From Butyriboletus loyo (lineage: Eukaryota > Basidiomycota > Agaricomycetes > Boletales > Boletaceae), in the NCBI GenBank assembly GCA_038093515.1, contig JBBPSI010000248.1, positions 1 to 34,211 of the forward strand: a stretch of DNA of 34,211 nucleotides, written 5' to 3'. Within the stretch, counting starts at the first letter, position 1; every line of letters starts with the position of its first letter. The position numbers and the translations under genes are program-made. Below, piece after piece: positions 9,282 to 20,596 of the stretch. The notes under the pieces were generated by a model. It ran no database searches. It was not told where the DNA came from and saw only the letters and a list, made by a program, of their open reading frames with translations.

Positions 9282-9400
9282 TGTCGTCGCTGAGTCTCGA
9301 GCCTTAACTGCGGTTGCTTGGCGGGGGGTTTACAGCAGGTACTACTACTAGGTAGTTCCTTGTGATGGCAATTCCAATGATTGGTCGTGATCATAATCAT

Positions 9401-10536
9401 GATGGACCCGATTTAAACATGGCAGACCGACTCGGAGTTGGCACTGCCATGAAATGAGTCAGACCCGTATTCGAACGTTGAACGGGATGCCTGTCGCCAT
9501 CTCGGACGTTGAAGGGATTCGATCCGCCGCGCACCCTCACTACTAGTACTACAGTGGCCCCGCCAGATGCTGATTGCGTGGACGACTGGTAAATATGATA
9601 ATTCCGGGGTATGGCAGCCTGTGGGTAAAATATTGCTAATCACACCACGCCTGTCTTCTGATCACGATATTTTAGGTCCAGTCTGGGGAGACTATACGGT
9701 ACGATGGACCCGGGTTCCGGCGCCAGGCTGATGGTAAAATCGGCAGCCACGCACAAGGTTGCATATTCCGTCTTGGTTGAGGCAAACATCCGGCTAGTAG
9801 GTTTCGAAACGGAGCGGGGCCCGAGGGAGAGTACCATTACGTCTATCCCAACGCTGTCAATAGGGCTCGCTTGCTGTGCATCTTACGACATGAGACAACG
9901 ACACTGTGCCTAGTGTTGCCGTCGAAGCGAAGTAACTTCGAGGTAATTGCGATTCGGTTCGAAAGTGTGCCGCTATCTCGTGAGAGTTCGATACATCCGA
10001 ATTGAGTCAAAGTTACCTCGTTAACTTCGCGAAATGCACTGATCTCGTACTAAGATAATCTATGCGCTGCCATCTGCTCACCCCTGTCCATCCTATTGAT
10101 GCTGTCAGGTACGCGTAGACGTGAATTCTGATTGGCTGGGCTTTCGGCCCGCATAGCCGCTCACTTCGTTACGAGTCAGTGACTTCGCCGCTTTCGAAGT
10201 CCCCCCAAAATACACTTTGATTCGCTTCGCGAAAGCTTTATTCCGAAGGGCGTGGCCACATGCCAGACGTTCAATTTCCCCCCGCCATCCCGTCGGTACG
10301 TCGCTTGCCACTACCGCAAGGTGGGTATCCAAAACGCCGCGCATCCTTGCAGGCCACCCAACCGCCGTCTCGGAATTTCGATAAGCACAAAGATGGGCAT
10401 CCCGGGAGAAACGCACGCCACAATTATTATGCCACCTCCACCAGTGACTCACATGAAACCGGAATGCACTGATGCCATTGATTATTAGATCGACAGTGTA
10501 CAATAGAGCGCAGAATCAAACAGTCCAATACAGTGC
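9401..10536. other. Spacer with short inverted repeats, no supported gene
   Basis: No open frame here resembles a known family. The segment 9915-10035 has two imperfect inverted arms (GCGAAGTAACTTCGAGGTAA and the reverse of TTACCTCGTTAACTTCGCG). The stretch 10160-10245 is rich in TTCG/CGAA words such as GCTTCGCGAAAGC. This could be a decayed small DNA element or simply low-complexity spacer. Confidence 0.4.
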
Positions 10537-11597
10537 CTACAAGTTCAAGTCCTCTAATCGGTATCTTGTTGTGGAAGTATGGAAGCGAATGTATCCGGAC
10601 GTGTAATGTTTAAACGCTTCGCAAGCCTCTGGAGATCGTTCCAATATATTCACAATCCTCCTGTAGAAGTCGATCGTCATATCCGTCAATTCACTGAACG
10701 TTTCCAGCTTTGATTTCTTGGCGCGAGCTGCTAGCGTGGAGATCTGGTTGGTCGTCTCACCCACTCGCTCTTCCTTGTAAAAGGATAATACATCGCTAAA
10801 ATCATAAATAAATAAGGCGCCGATCTGAGACAGGACAAGGTACACACTTGACGTTATGGATGAACAGCGTCATCTCTGGGATCGCCTGAATGTAGTCATT
10901 CAGGGGGATCTCCCGCGGGAACACCATGAATGAATAAGCTTCTGCGACGCCAGACATGACTCGCTGATAAGTGGGATACTGTTTTGCAGCGTTCGAGATC
11001 TACTCATCATCGTCAGTGACATGTGCGCGAAAGTGATTTCGACGATAGTACCTCCATAGATGTCGTTTCATGCTCCAGTAAATTGGCAGTGACAAAGTTT
11101 AACGTCGATGTGGTGATTAAATGAGAGGCAACCGGCCGATACAGGTCTGTGGCCCGACGGATGATATCTGCGAATGCATCTAGAACGCCACTTCCCTGGG
11201 GTTCCTTTGCAATGAATCGGTCATTGAACAGATATATGTTGGGCATCTCTGCTATGAAACGGTTGGCTGCGTCGTCCACGAAGATGGCGCACGACGTGAA
11301 GAGTGCGATCCATATCTGGGTTGGACGGTGAGGGAGATGTACCCCTGCGGTTGCTGCATAAACGACCCCCTCTCTCAAATACGTCCGCACAGACTGATCG
11401 CCGTCGACTGGGTAGCCACGTCGCATCGCGTCGTCAATACATTCCTGGTACAAATCCTGGTCAAACGGTGTGACCTCATATGCAACATTGCATTGCTCAA
11501 GAAGTGAGCGGATGTTTTTACGTGAGGTCTGAATCTGTGAGGAGTGGTGTTACCCGACGAAGACCCCTTGAATCGACCTTTTACTTACCAGCTGCAT
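10537..11597 (-). CDS. TRI5-like (trichodiene synthase family) terpene synthase
   Basis: Four exons on the minus strand: 11597-11589, 11534-11052, 10999-10848, 10795-10537; introns are 52-54 bp; 300 aa. The start ATGCAGCTG is followed at once by a GTAAGT donor. The metal-binding Asp pair is in IFVDDAANRF (D90, D91). The second metal motif spans the last intron and reads NDVLSFYKE (N215, S219, E223), so it is intact. A C-terminal RY pair (292-293) matches the diphosphate sensor of the family. Other conserved blocks are STLNFVTANLLE, YPTYQRVMSG and PREIPLNDYIQAIP. Such enzymes cyclise farnesyl diphosphate to sesquiterpenes with Mg2+ in the cytosol; the product cannot be told from sequence. The Asp-rich motif lacks the usual acidic residue a few positions on (DDAAN), which is common in fungal TRI5-like homologues. 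It is divergent from the bHLH-like gene. Confidence 0.88.
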
Positions 11598-11640
11598 GTC
11601 GAGTATCAAAGTTCGTGTTGAAACTGGGGCCACCTGCCTC

Positions 11641-11652
11641 GCTTTTATATCC
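11641..11652 (-). promoter_or_regulatory. TATA box of the terpene synthase gene
   Basis: On the minus strand, GGATATAAAAGC lies 44-55 bp before the ATG at 11597. A good TATA box this close to the start implies a very short 5' leader and fits an inducible gene. Confidence 0.6.
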
Positions 11653-12550
11653 AGCCAGTACGCTTGTCGAGTCCGGTGTGATCATCGATTAGCGATTACG
11701 AGTTCAGAGAACGTTCACCGCATATCATCCCGGTCTCACGGCTACGTTGGGATCCGGCTGAGAAGGGATATAGATATATCGAGAACAACACTATGTAGTG
11801 GACGTGTATGGCTTGCTGTCCACAGCCACATCGCACACGCTAATGGCGGATCCGAGTCAAATCACTGAGCTGCACATAACGACGCAAGCAATTATGCAGC
11901 ATCACTGATCTGTGCTCCCAGGCTGTGCCGTACGAGCGGAACGGAAGGGGGTAACGATGTCGAAAGCAGGTCGCTCACCAGAAATGCAACACCGCTTTTG
12001 ACTTAAATGGGGCGCCGGAACAGGCTGCGACCGGCACGGTGATGGACCCAACCGAATAATGAACGAACTGCAAGGCCGCGGATGGCTTTCCGAAGTTGCC
12101 CATCCAGTTCTGTTGTCCAACTCAGCGATCTCCCCGTGATTCTCCGAGAGCATGTCGTGGCAGAGTTGATCGTGGAAAGAGTCTGTCTGGAACTATTGCA
12201 AGGCTGTATACTACAAGTGTCACTGTCAGAGGGAACGGTGGACCTGATAAAAATAGAGAAATGCCAAATCTGGTACCTACCGAAGAGCAGAGTCGCCTAG
12301 TAGCATCACCCCCACAATCACCATGGATCGCATTGTGGGACTTGATAACGCTACCTGAGGTACCCGGTAGAGCCTCGTTAGCCGGAGAATTCTACCTATG
12401 CCTAATATGTCTAAAAGTAAACAGACACCGCACCACTCCCGCTTCCGGTTGTAAACTTCATGGCTCGACAACGAAAATCAAGGGACGTAGTGTCATGTTA
12501 CCTGGGCATTTGTTCCGGGATTATTCATTGGTACGGCATTGTGGGACGAA
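11653..12550. other. Shared spacer between divergent terpene synthase and bHLH-like genes
   Basis: About 900 bp without a supported gene. It carries both 5' regions, so it is the candidate bidirectional control region. I saw no LTR similarity and no clear repeated operator. Confidence 0.5.
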
Positions 12551-13287
12551 ATGGCAGTGGACCGTCCCTCGAAGCATATATATAATATGGACGGAACAAC
12601 GACAAAAGGCTTTGTGACTCATCCCATCTACTCAGCGATGCAACCGATGTCATCTCGCGTATACCCATCTGCGTCTTCGCCCGCGAGGAAGAACAAGTCG
12701 CAGTCGCAGCGAGAGTATCGCTCCAAAGAGATTGACGGTTTCACTGAACTGCGCGATGCGTTACTCCTTGTCGATCCATTCGACACCCCATTAGGCAGAG
12801 ATGCCACACGACATCAGCTGCTCATCACAGGTCAGTCGATCATGCTTCCAGCGGGTCGAACTCGTCAGCTGAAGATAAAACAACAGCCGCAAAAAAGCTG
12901 CGGAACCTCGCTGACGAGAACGAAAAGCTCGTCCTCCTATTGTCAGCAATGCCTACCGCTGGACCGCTCGAGTCGGAGCCGAGCATCCTGCGTGGGATAC
13001 CTTCCCGTTGGTATTCCTGTCTCGTAAACATGTCAAGTTTACAATCTTGATCTTCAGAAAATGTTGCAGCCACTGGCATTGCATGGCCAACACAGGACTA
13101 TGTCGTGGACCACTCACAATCAACGACCCCGATGCGTGTCCCCCCATTTCGAGATTACGAGAACGATATACCCGGATGGTCACGGAGCCTGCCTCCATTC
13201 CATGGGGATGAACACCAATCATTTGGCATGGCGTTAAAGTCTTCATACCAACACCCTCCATTGGCGGACATGCGGGGGTTTTACTAG
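12551..13287 (+). CDS. bHLH-like transcription factor
   Basis: Exons 12551-12830, 12869-13006 and 13058-13287 give 215 aa in one frame. Residues ~46-60 are basic (RKNKSQSQREYRSKE) and 61-93 read IDGFTELRDALLLVDP...TRHQLLI, the form of a basic helix-loop-helix with a loop of about ten residues. A heptad-like segment follows, KKLRNLADENEKLVLLLSA, which could act as a zipper. The C-terminal part is Pro/His-rich and ends GFY. Such proteins dimerise and bind E-box DNA in the nucleus. Weak points: the first intron is only 38 bp (donor GTCAGT), the second donor could be 12992 instead of 13007, and an unspliced frame stays open to 13027. The family is probable, not certain. It is transcribed away from the terpene synthase gene. 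Confidence 0.55.
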
Positions 13288-13495
13288 CTTTTTCACCAGC
13301 TTGATTTGATGTTGTATCATTTAGGTAAAGACGGACACAACTTGTCGCGATAGTGTAGCCATATGGTAGTTTCAACCTAGTTATTTGTATCCGTAGCATC
13401 AGACTCGCCGCTTGCAACTTCTCCTACTGTGTATGTACTTGGATGCCTGAGCAATCGGAGTGTAAACGCTATCATTGCCCCATTCAATCGCCACC

Positions 13496-15263
13496 ATGAG
13501 CAAACCAGGACCGAAATCCAAGTTGACGCAGACACACCACGCAGGCGTCTACAAAGCAGATTCAGTCAAAGTGCGCGATCCATCTCTCAGCGAGAGTGCG
13601 ATTGAGATTGTCTATATAGGATGTGGCCGAGTCTTTAACCATCACGAATCTTCCGGACGTGGTTGCGTCTGCGCTCGCAAGCGATGTCGAGTACAGAATA
13701 CACCAAGTCATCGAGGTGCATTCCAACACCCACTTTTAATGAACACTTTTGACGAATTTACCATAGGAAGCCGCTCGCTATATGCGACACGCACGCAGAA
13801 CGATTCTCACCACAGCCGATATCGACCTAGCTTTACGAACCTTGAACATAGAACCGCTATATGGCCACAGTCCGCATGCTCCTTCCACGTTTCGACGCGC
13901 ACTTCCGTTCCCACATCTTGCATCAGCTGGTGCCGTGTATTTCATGGAGGATGAAGAAATCGATTTCGATAAAGTTTTGAGGGAGGAAAAGATCACAGTT
14001 CCGAGAGGTGTCAACTGGACCGCACACTGGCTTGCTGTGGAGGGAGTACAACCTCTTGTACCAGAGAATCCCCCGGCTATTCCAAGAGAGGAACCTACCC
14101 CTGCAGGCGCAGACGCCAGACCATCACAACCTGGTGCCGCCGTGTCTACACAGGGAAGACATTTGCCTCAGACGACGCAACAGAATCAACAAAACCAACT
14201 CGTCAAACAGGTCCTTTCAAAAGAACTTCAATTGTATTACACCCGACTCACTTCTTCGCTTCTTCCTCCATCATCATCTGCATCAGATACGGCCAAACGT
14301 ACAGCTGCTCTTGCGAGTCTTCGTGCAGACGCAGGTTTGCAAGCCCTCTTGCCATACTTGGTACGATGGGTCGGAGAAGGTGTTGTCAACGCGCTCAGGG
14401 AAGGAGCAGAGAGCGAACTAGAAGGAAAGACACTCGAAGTATTGCTCGACGTCGTGGGTGCAATCCTGGAGAACACAACGTTGTTCATCGAACCGTATGT
14501 GCGTATACATCAACTGTTCTTTGCGTAATTTCTTACGAGATTGCCTGTATACTGGCGGGTCCGTCTTAGCTACACCAAATTCTCCCTGCCATCTTGTCTA
14601 CGCTCCTACACTCCAACCTGCCGCGAACCCACGCCACCCACCTGCGCACAGCGGCCGCTCAAACGCTTGGCCGATTATTGACGCAACACTCGACAACATA
14701 CCCCTCGCTTTCTCCGCGGATCATGAAGACTCTCTTGGTTGCGCTTTTAGGTGGAGGTGGTTCGGCTCCCATACCTGCTTCCAGTTCAGTGATCGTAAAC
14801 GGTTTCGAATCACTCTCTATCGCGCAAGGAACGTCGAGTGCGGAACCGAGAGGCACGCCAAAACCGCTCGGTACCCGGGAAGGTGCGATCCGTGGTCTCG
14901 TCGGCATTGGTAAGGAGGCGGTCCGGAAAGGTGTCCTCGAAGGCGGTGGGGCCCGCGTTGTAGGTGAGGAGTGTGCTGCCTCGAGTGGCGATGGTGTCGA
15001 TGGTGTCATTGACGCGGTCATGGTACGTCTAGAACTGATTTTCCGACCACTGTTGATCGAAACCTGTTCGTCCCGACCAGATCGCTCTTCAAATTGTTTC
15101 GCCCATCTCCGACATGCCGGAGTCCCTTGATCGGACCGGAGAGGAGGACGTCAAATCGATTGCGCAGCTGAATGATGTACTTGGAAAGTTCTTCACAGAG
15201 AGAGTGGTTGGCCGTGGTGATCGCGCATGGGCTATAGGTATCATCCAAGGCGTCCATAGCTGA
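13496..15263 (+). CDS. TAF6: TFIID subunit 6 (TAF6), histone-fold and HEAT domains
   Basis: Five exons in phase: 13496-13570, 13620-13715, 13767-14498, 14570-15022, 15081-15263 (512 aa). The ATG sits in a strong context (CCACCATGA). Residues ~18-80 form the histone fold: VYKADSVK, DVAESL, SALASDVEYRIHQVIEEAAR, then MRHARRTILTTADIDLALR. Next comes the conserved linker PLYGH and a segment with VNWTAHWLAVEGVQP. A low-complexity Gln/Pro stretch leads to the TAF6 C-terminal HEAT-repeat region (LQLYYTRLTSSLL, LHQILPAILSTLLHSNLP, HLRTAAAQTLGRLLTQHS). TAF6 pairs with TAF9 in TFIID and helps RNA polymerase II promoter recognition. The gene looks intact and converges with the UbiA gene. A broad housekeeping role is expected. 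Confidence 0.92.
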
Positions 15264-15535
15264 AACGCTGATGTTGGTTCCTGGATCAAAACGTGCATAT
15301 ATAATTTGCCAATTCCTTTCATTTCAACACCGACCCGCGCCTATCAAACAGATCGCGCAACCGAAACCAATTTGGATTCATGACTTTTGATACAAGCTCT
15401 CCTATACATTCTCCCTCGAGCGCTTACTTACACACACCTCGTAGTACCACTCCCTTGTATTTACCTACAAACTCTCACATTTTAAAGTACACATAGTCAT
15501 CCCGGTCAACGGCCATAATGAGGAGAAATAAAATA

Positions 15536-16613
15536 CTACGAACGTGGGAGTCGTGAGGACAGCGTGACGGTCCAGAGGTTGCCGACCACCATGGAAAGAT
15601 GCAAATAAGCAGGAAGTGCTTGGTGAATGCTAAGCCAAAACTTTTTCGCCAAGGGTGTCAAACACACGGACTTGCACGAGAAATGCGACATGGCACTCAC
15701 ACTATAAAATTTGCAGGATCGTTTGTCATCGTCGACCGATCGGTAGCGCAAGAAGCGAAACCCCGTATAGCCAGAGTATAACACGAACGTCATGGCACTG
15801 AGCAGATCAAGACGCCACACGCGACTGAGGCAGATAGCCCAGAGCGGAATTCCTAGCGCGATGGACAACCGAGCACAGACGGGGAATAGGATAGGGAGCG
15901 TGCATCTACCCGTCAGACGATCCCCAGAGACGTCTTTAAAGTCTTGCGCATGCAGCGTAGAAGCGAAGACAGCCATGCTCAGTTGAACGGCTAGCCGGGT
16001 TGTATCGGAGATGTGAGACCGATCACACACTAGTGGATGCCGTACATGAACAAGACCAACCGGTGATGAGTAGGAGCCCCGACGTACCTGCCAAGAGAGC
16101 CCCGCCGAAACCCGCGTAGCCGTACATGATGGCAGTAAGCGTATTCTTCAAAAGAAAACATGTGTCACAGTGGAGTTCACTGTACATCACGCTGAGAAGT
16201 TGGAGCTCTAAGCTAGTGAAGAACAGCTCTGCGCTGTATGTCGCCGAGATCGCCAGACACACAGGAACGAGTATCCAGCGAAGTATCCTGGCATGGTGCT
16301 CAGTAATTCTCCCAGAGGGAAGTGGGCGGAAGGGTTTGTTGATCTTGTCCTCGTCAGGTGCTTTGACTTGGTTCGCAATATTACACGTTAGCAAGTGAAG
16401 CCAAATCCATGCGACTACGTGGACGAGATGTGAGGGGTGACACACAGGAGCAGCTGCCAGTGCGAAGACTGTCTTTGGGATAGAGTTAAGAAACGTCACA
16501 GTGGATGACTCGTAACATACCTGTGGGATGAGTGCCGTCCTGATATCCGCCTTGGTAAAGAGGAAGAGGGTGTAGAAATGGAACAAGAGATCAGGACTCT
16601 GTACCCTCCCCAT
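15536..16613 (-). CDS. UbiA-family prenyltransferase (membrane protein)
   Basis: Four minus-strand exons, 16613-16521, 16472-16088, 16029-15701 and 15640-15536, give 303 aa, the usual size. The first polar motif reads NIANQVKAPDEDKINKP (residues 62-78), a fungal variant of NDxxDxxxD in which some Asp are Asn/Glu. The second is QDFKDVSGD (188-196), matching DxxDxxGD. RPLPSGRIT follows the first motif, as in family members. Most of the rest is hydrophobic, consistent with eight or nine membrane helices. The family moves a prenyl diphosphate chain to an aromatic or other acceptor; the altered first motif resembles the uncharacterised fungal UbiA group close to meroterpenoid enzymes. Acceptor unknown. 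The start could also be in an upstream exon. It converges with TAF6 (272 bp apart). Confidence 0.82.
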
Positions 16614-17711
16614 AAACGGCAAAACCTGCTAGTCTGGGGGGGGGTTAAACACTGGCTGAATGGAGTGGAGCTCATGATCATTTATCCTCAAACCAAACCG
16701 TGATGTCCGAGGAACGGTTGTCGGCTGAAACTCCAAACCAGAGGCCTAGGGTCGTGATGTCAGGTTGGGGACACAATAACGTGTTTGACTGCAACCTGAG
16801 AGGGAACGTAGATTCGGTTTGCAGCTGAGGTTTCTACCTAATGTTGTCATCTACTGGCATATACATACATGGCGGTGTCTGTGACAGTGCGAAATATCAG
16901 CCTCATTCTGTATCGGTTAGAGTGATGACGCATGCATTGCGCTGGCACCGCATCACCCAGTGTAGGTTCCTGGGTGCTAGCCTCGCTGGCAGCGGCAGTG
17001 GGGTGTGATTTGGAGAGTCGGACGTTCAAGCGACTGCGGGGATTAAACGTCAAGGTCGCCAGAGCGCGACCTGAGACTTGACACAAGGTCAACACCCGGT
17101 ACATATCGTAGCGGCGCAAGTGTGCGCCAGTCCCCGACTCCGGGGGTTTACGAGTTCGAACGGTCATAGTTAAATGTTAAACATTCAGCAACATGATATA
17201 TCAATACTTATGTCGAGAAACTTACATGCGGTGCGGTGGCTGTGCCCCGCTGGGACTGAGCCAAGTCCACATGGATTCCTCGCCTTCCGCATTCGGACGG
17301 GTGATCCGTCCTCGTGCGGTTCCAGCCTCGCGCGCGTGGCGCGGACTGCCGCGATGTTCGACGAGCGCTGCCCTGCGGGGGCCCTCGGGGCATGATGAGT
17401 TGGCCACAAGAACACGGGTGACAATTACGACAGTGGGAACCTATGTACTGATGACAACTAGCCTGGTACTATAAGCAGGGCCTGTACCACTGCAGTGTGA
17501 TAACTATGAGAACACAGGCACTAATGATGACGATGACCAGCAATGCAGAGTGAACTGAACTGTGTGAGGAAGTGGTGTGAGAGTGAGTATGGATATGAGG
17601 GAGGGCAGTGGATTGTTTGATTAGGGGCCCTTAAAGGGGGCATGGGCTTTCATGAATATGTTCAGTAGTAGCAGTAGTAGGCAGGTGGGACTTAGCATAC
17701 AATATGATGGT
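16614..17711. other. Spacer between UbiA gene and repeat region
   Basis: About 1.1 kb with no recognised gene. 17220-17400 is GC-rich and open in several frames on both strands, which argues for composition rather than coding. Short AGT/GTA-rich runs occur near 17665-17685. Confidence 0.5.
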
Positions 17712-17945
17712 TGTTATAATCATAACATTTATTCATACACTTTAAACTTTGGACTTAGTTGTTTGGACAAAACTTTCACTTTCAAAAGGTCACGTGACTT
17801 AAGTGCATGTGATTGTGGGAACTTACATGTGATCCCTTCCTGACTAAGCATATGATGTCATGGCCTAGACCAAGCCTAGACTCTATGATGTCACAACACA
17901 TGTATTTAATCTCTGTTTGGTTCTCTTCCTTTTTAATCACCACAC
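17712..17945 (+). mobile_element. C-family LTR, 5' part
   Basis: Begins TGTTATAAT and follows the first ~230 bp of the C LTR at 31834 (CAAAGGTCACGTGAC-like block, TACATGTGA, CTGACTAAGCATA, TATGATGTCAC, TTTAATCTC). It is cut at 17946 by an inverted A-LTR fragment. Confidence 0.75.
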
Positions 17946-18093
17946 TGTTATGCTGGGCGCTAACAATGAGAACTCTGAGGCGGCACTCTGGAGTAGCCAC
18001 AGGACTCTGCAGACGATTCTTGAGCTGGGTCTCAGACTATGTCTTAGTGCGCACACTAAGAGTCTGAAAGAGAACTAATTGCTAGCAGGTTTT
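17946..18093 (-). mobile_element. A-family LTR fragment, inverted
   Basis: This is the reverse complement of the last ~148 bp of the A LTR. It starts TGTTATGCTGGGCGCTAAC and contains the inverted hairpin (18033-18066). Similarity stops after CTAGCAGG, so the U3 and TATA part is missing. Confidence 0.8.
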
Positions 18094-18970
18094 TGGAATT
18101 GGTAAAGTCCGAGCAGGTGCACCAAGGGCAACGAAGGATGCAAGGGTAAACCTATCAGTGGAAAGACTCACTGATAATACGAGAGTGAGAGTATCGCAAA
18201 CAGAGTATAAGTGTTACGGTAGTGGTATACTTTTTCCACCCACTACCACTCGGACTACTTCACTCGCCTAGCCTTTCGCTAGTGCCCTTTGAGCGGTACG
18301 AACCACTTTAGCTTAGGTCATCATTTCTCGCGCACAGATGCGCTTTCTTTCATACTCCGGAATCTTCTGGAATATTCCTTCCACATTTGTAGTTTCCTTC
18401 TCACGTCTCGATTAGGAACATGGTCTGTGCGCAGACCCCAGTAGTATAAAGACCCGGTCTTTACACCCTGTACACTATCTAGTTCTACGCAGTCACCTGC
18501 TAGCAATTAGTTCTCTTCCAGACTCTTAGTGTGCGCACTAAGACATAGTCTGAGACTTCTCCAGAATCGTCTTCAGAGTCCTGCGGCTACTCCAGAGTGC
18601 CGCCTCAGAGTTCTCGTTGTTAGCGCCAAGCGTAACAATAAGGAGCAAGGCTCAACTTAGAGATATCGCAGTAGTGATGATAGAACTGAAAGATCTAGAG
18701 AAAAGCGACAAGCCATAAGGGCTGTCTTATATACAGTACATGAGTGTTTGTACTTATGTTCTGTATAGTACCTTTATAAGGTATAGTATGAAATACATGA
18801 CGATATGATAGAGATAAGAGATAAGACTAAGCATATCGTCCAATAGCATAATAAGAGCTATTTGTAATGTGATAAGCGTGACTAGGTCTAGACAATGATG
18901 TCATATAGACCAGTCTAGAAACGTAGTGGCTGTAAGTGAAATACAGAAATAGAACACTACCGTTTCAACA
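18094..18970 (-). mobile_element. Copia 3' LTR, split by a solo A LTR
   Basis: On the minus strand an LTR-like sequence starts TGTTGAAACG at 18970, directly after a purine-rich tract (GCGAGGAGGAG, 18971-18981) and the Copia stop codon. It runs down to 18638, is interrupted by the solo A LTR (18212-18637), and resumes from 18211 to about 18094-18100, where it meets the inverted A fragment. The exact end is unclear; AATTCCA near 18099 is the best TG...CA end. Confidence 0.6.
18212..18637 (+). mobile_element. Solo A-family LTR (TSD ATAAG)
   Basis: A complete A LTR, TGTTACGG...GCGTAACA, is flanked by ATAAG at 18207-18211 and 18638-18642. It carries the GGTCTGTGCGCA motif, a TATA box and the hairpin at 18519-18552. 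It interrupts the Copia LTR and is therefore younger. Confidence 0.93.
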
Positions 18971-18988
18971 CTCCTCCTCGCTTTAGCA

Positions 18989-19679
18989 TTACTTCTTTAT
19001 AGAGACAAAAGGAGAAAGAGAGAGCATGGACCGAACTTCTTCAAACCTCTGCCATGTCAGATTCTTCGTAAAGATATCTGCTGCTTGTTGTTGAGTAGGA
19101 GTATAGAAGAGAGTAATCTCCTTATCCTCGACGCATTCCCGAATGTAATGAAACGGAATTGCAATGTGTTTGCTGCGTCCTTCAACGGCAGGATTAGAAG
19201 CCAGAAATATAGCTCCCTGATTATCAACTAGAAGGGGTAAAGGACCAAGTCTGTATCCCATCTCGAAGAACAAGGAGCGCACCCAAGAGAGCTGTTTAGC
19301 AGTCTCGGTCATGCCCATATATTCTGCTTCGGTTGAAGAGTGAGCAATCTTGCATTGTCGTCTGGATAACCATGATACTATGCCAGATGCTAGAAATATA
19401 CAATAACCAGTCGTTGAACGACGGGTCTCAATATCGCCTGCCCAGTCAGTGTCACTGTATGCAATAAAGCCAGAATTGGCTCTCGGACCAGACTGGCTGT
19501 GTCCGGAATACATTATGCAAAGGTCTGGAGTTCCAACCAGATAGCGGACTATATAGAGTGCTCTTTGCAAATGTTCTTCCGATGGATTGGAAGAGAATTG
19601 CGACATCTTGATGACAGCATGAGCGATATCGGGTCTAGATCCAAGCATGATGAATAGGAGGGATCCGATGACAGATTGA
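18989..19679 (-). pseudogene. Ty1/Copia pol relic: end of RT and RNase H
   Basis: The minus-strand frame reads GSLLFIMLGSRPDIAHAV (conserved end of Copia RT) and then RNase H: AYSDTDWAGD, RRSTTGYCIFL, SSTEAEYMGM, LVDNQGAIFLA and GRSKHIAI, with the expected acidic residues and the late His. It ends at TAA 18989-18991 after the DIFTKNL...F block, as Copia polyproteins do. The 5' side is cut at 19680 by a B LTR, so gag, integrase and most of RT are missing. No stop codon interrupts the remaining frame. Confidence 0.88.
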
Positions 19680-20500
19680 TGTTACAGTTTTACCCCTAAG
19701 CGTACCCCGCCACTCGTTTTCCCACGCTCACGCGTCCCCGCCGCCCCCGCCGTCTCACGATGCCGCCCATCGCCCGCTCCTTAGTCGCCTAGTGGACGTT
19801 ATCCACTTCCCCGGTCGTTCCGCGAGTCTCAGTGATGCTACACTGAGATAGCCCCTGTCTCGTCGCCCCGTCGGGCCGGACCTTCAGTTGAGCTGTCGCG
19901 TCCTTCATTTCTTTGACCAATGACATTTGTTACATCACGTGACTAGCACGTGATTAGATTACGACGTGTCAGTACCTTCGCGTCGAGACCCGTATCCAAG
20001 GGCTCCGCCGTTCACGTCCCCTTTGCCCTGTGGGGCCGGCCTCATGGACATTGTCACTTCACGTTCAGCACTTCTCATTCGCTGACGATGTCGCCATCTT
20101 ACTCGGAGCTTCGCTCCCTCGTTACCGGCACTTTGCCGCTTCTCCATTCGCCGTTATGACTCGGGCAGACTCATAACCCTTCGCCCTTCGCTGCCACGCA
20201 CAGCTCGGTCTGTGCACCATATCTATTAGTATATATACCAGCGTACTTAGCATAGTACGGCTTCTCTAGCTAATTCTACGCATCTACCAAGTGCCTAGCA
20301 ATCTAGCTTATACCCCATCTGCCGATAGAGCCGATAAGCCTCAGCTCGATCTCGTCTGGTCGCCACCATTCAACATCTCAAAGACACTTGCTCTGCAGAA
20401 GCCCGATAGTGTCATCTACGCGAGTCAGCCATCTTCCCAATTAGGCTCGAGCCCCTATTCAAGTGCTCGCTGCTAGTTATTGTGCACTACCAGCGTAACA
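19680..20500 (+). mobile_element. B-family LTR, left of element E
   Basis: Complete, 821 bp, TGTTACAG...GCGTAACA. It contains GGTCTGTGCAC (~20207-20217) followed by a TATATATA box (~20230). Left flank is ATTGA (Copia), right flank AAAAG; no target duplication on its own. It pairs in orientation with the LTR at 24101-24923. Confidence 0.9.
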
Positions 20501-20596
20501 AAAGAATTAGCTCTCTTCCTGCTTCTGTTCTCCAACAGTAAAGCCGCCCCCAGCCCGCCGCCATCTCCAACTTTGCGAAGTCGCCCCGAGATCGCC

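Noticed and set aside
10790..10850. Apparent loss of Asn in the terpene synthase NSE motif
   Set aside because: The unspliced frame reads SDVLSFYKE, but the 52-bp intron 10796-10847 restores NDVLSFYKE across the exon joint.
12831..13027. Continuous frame through the bHLH-like gene without introns
   Set aside because: It becomes Ser/Arg/Gln noise after the helix-loop-helix. The spliced frame gives a leucine-rich heptad segment and a long coherent C-terminus.
17060..17165. tRNA-like GAGTTCGAAC arm
   Set aside because: No matching D arm, anticodon arm or acceptor stem could be folded around it.
16847..17424. Several overlapping frames of 60-106 codons on both strands
   Set aside because: GC-rich segment open in many frames at once, with no family resemblance.
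19950..20159. A 69-codon frame repeated in most B LTRs (also 24371, 29895, 32666)
   Set aside because: It follows from the nucleotide identity of the LTRs and is broken in the copy at 30455-31275. No sign of coding selection can be judged here.
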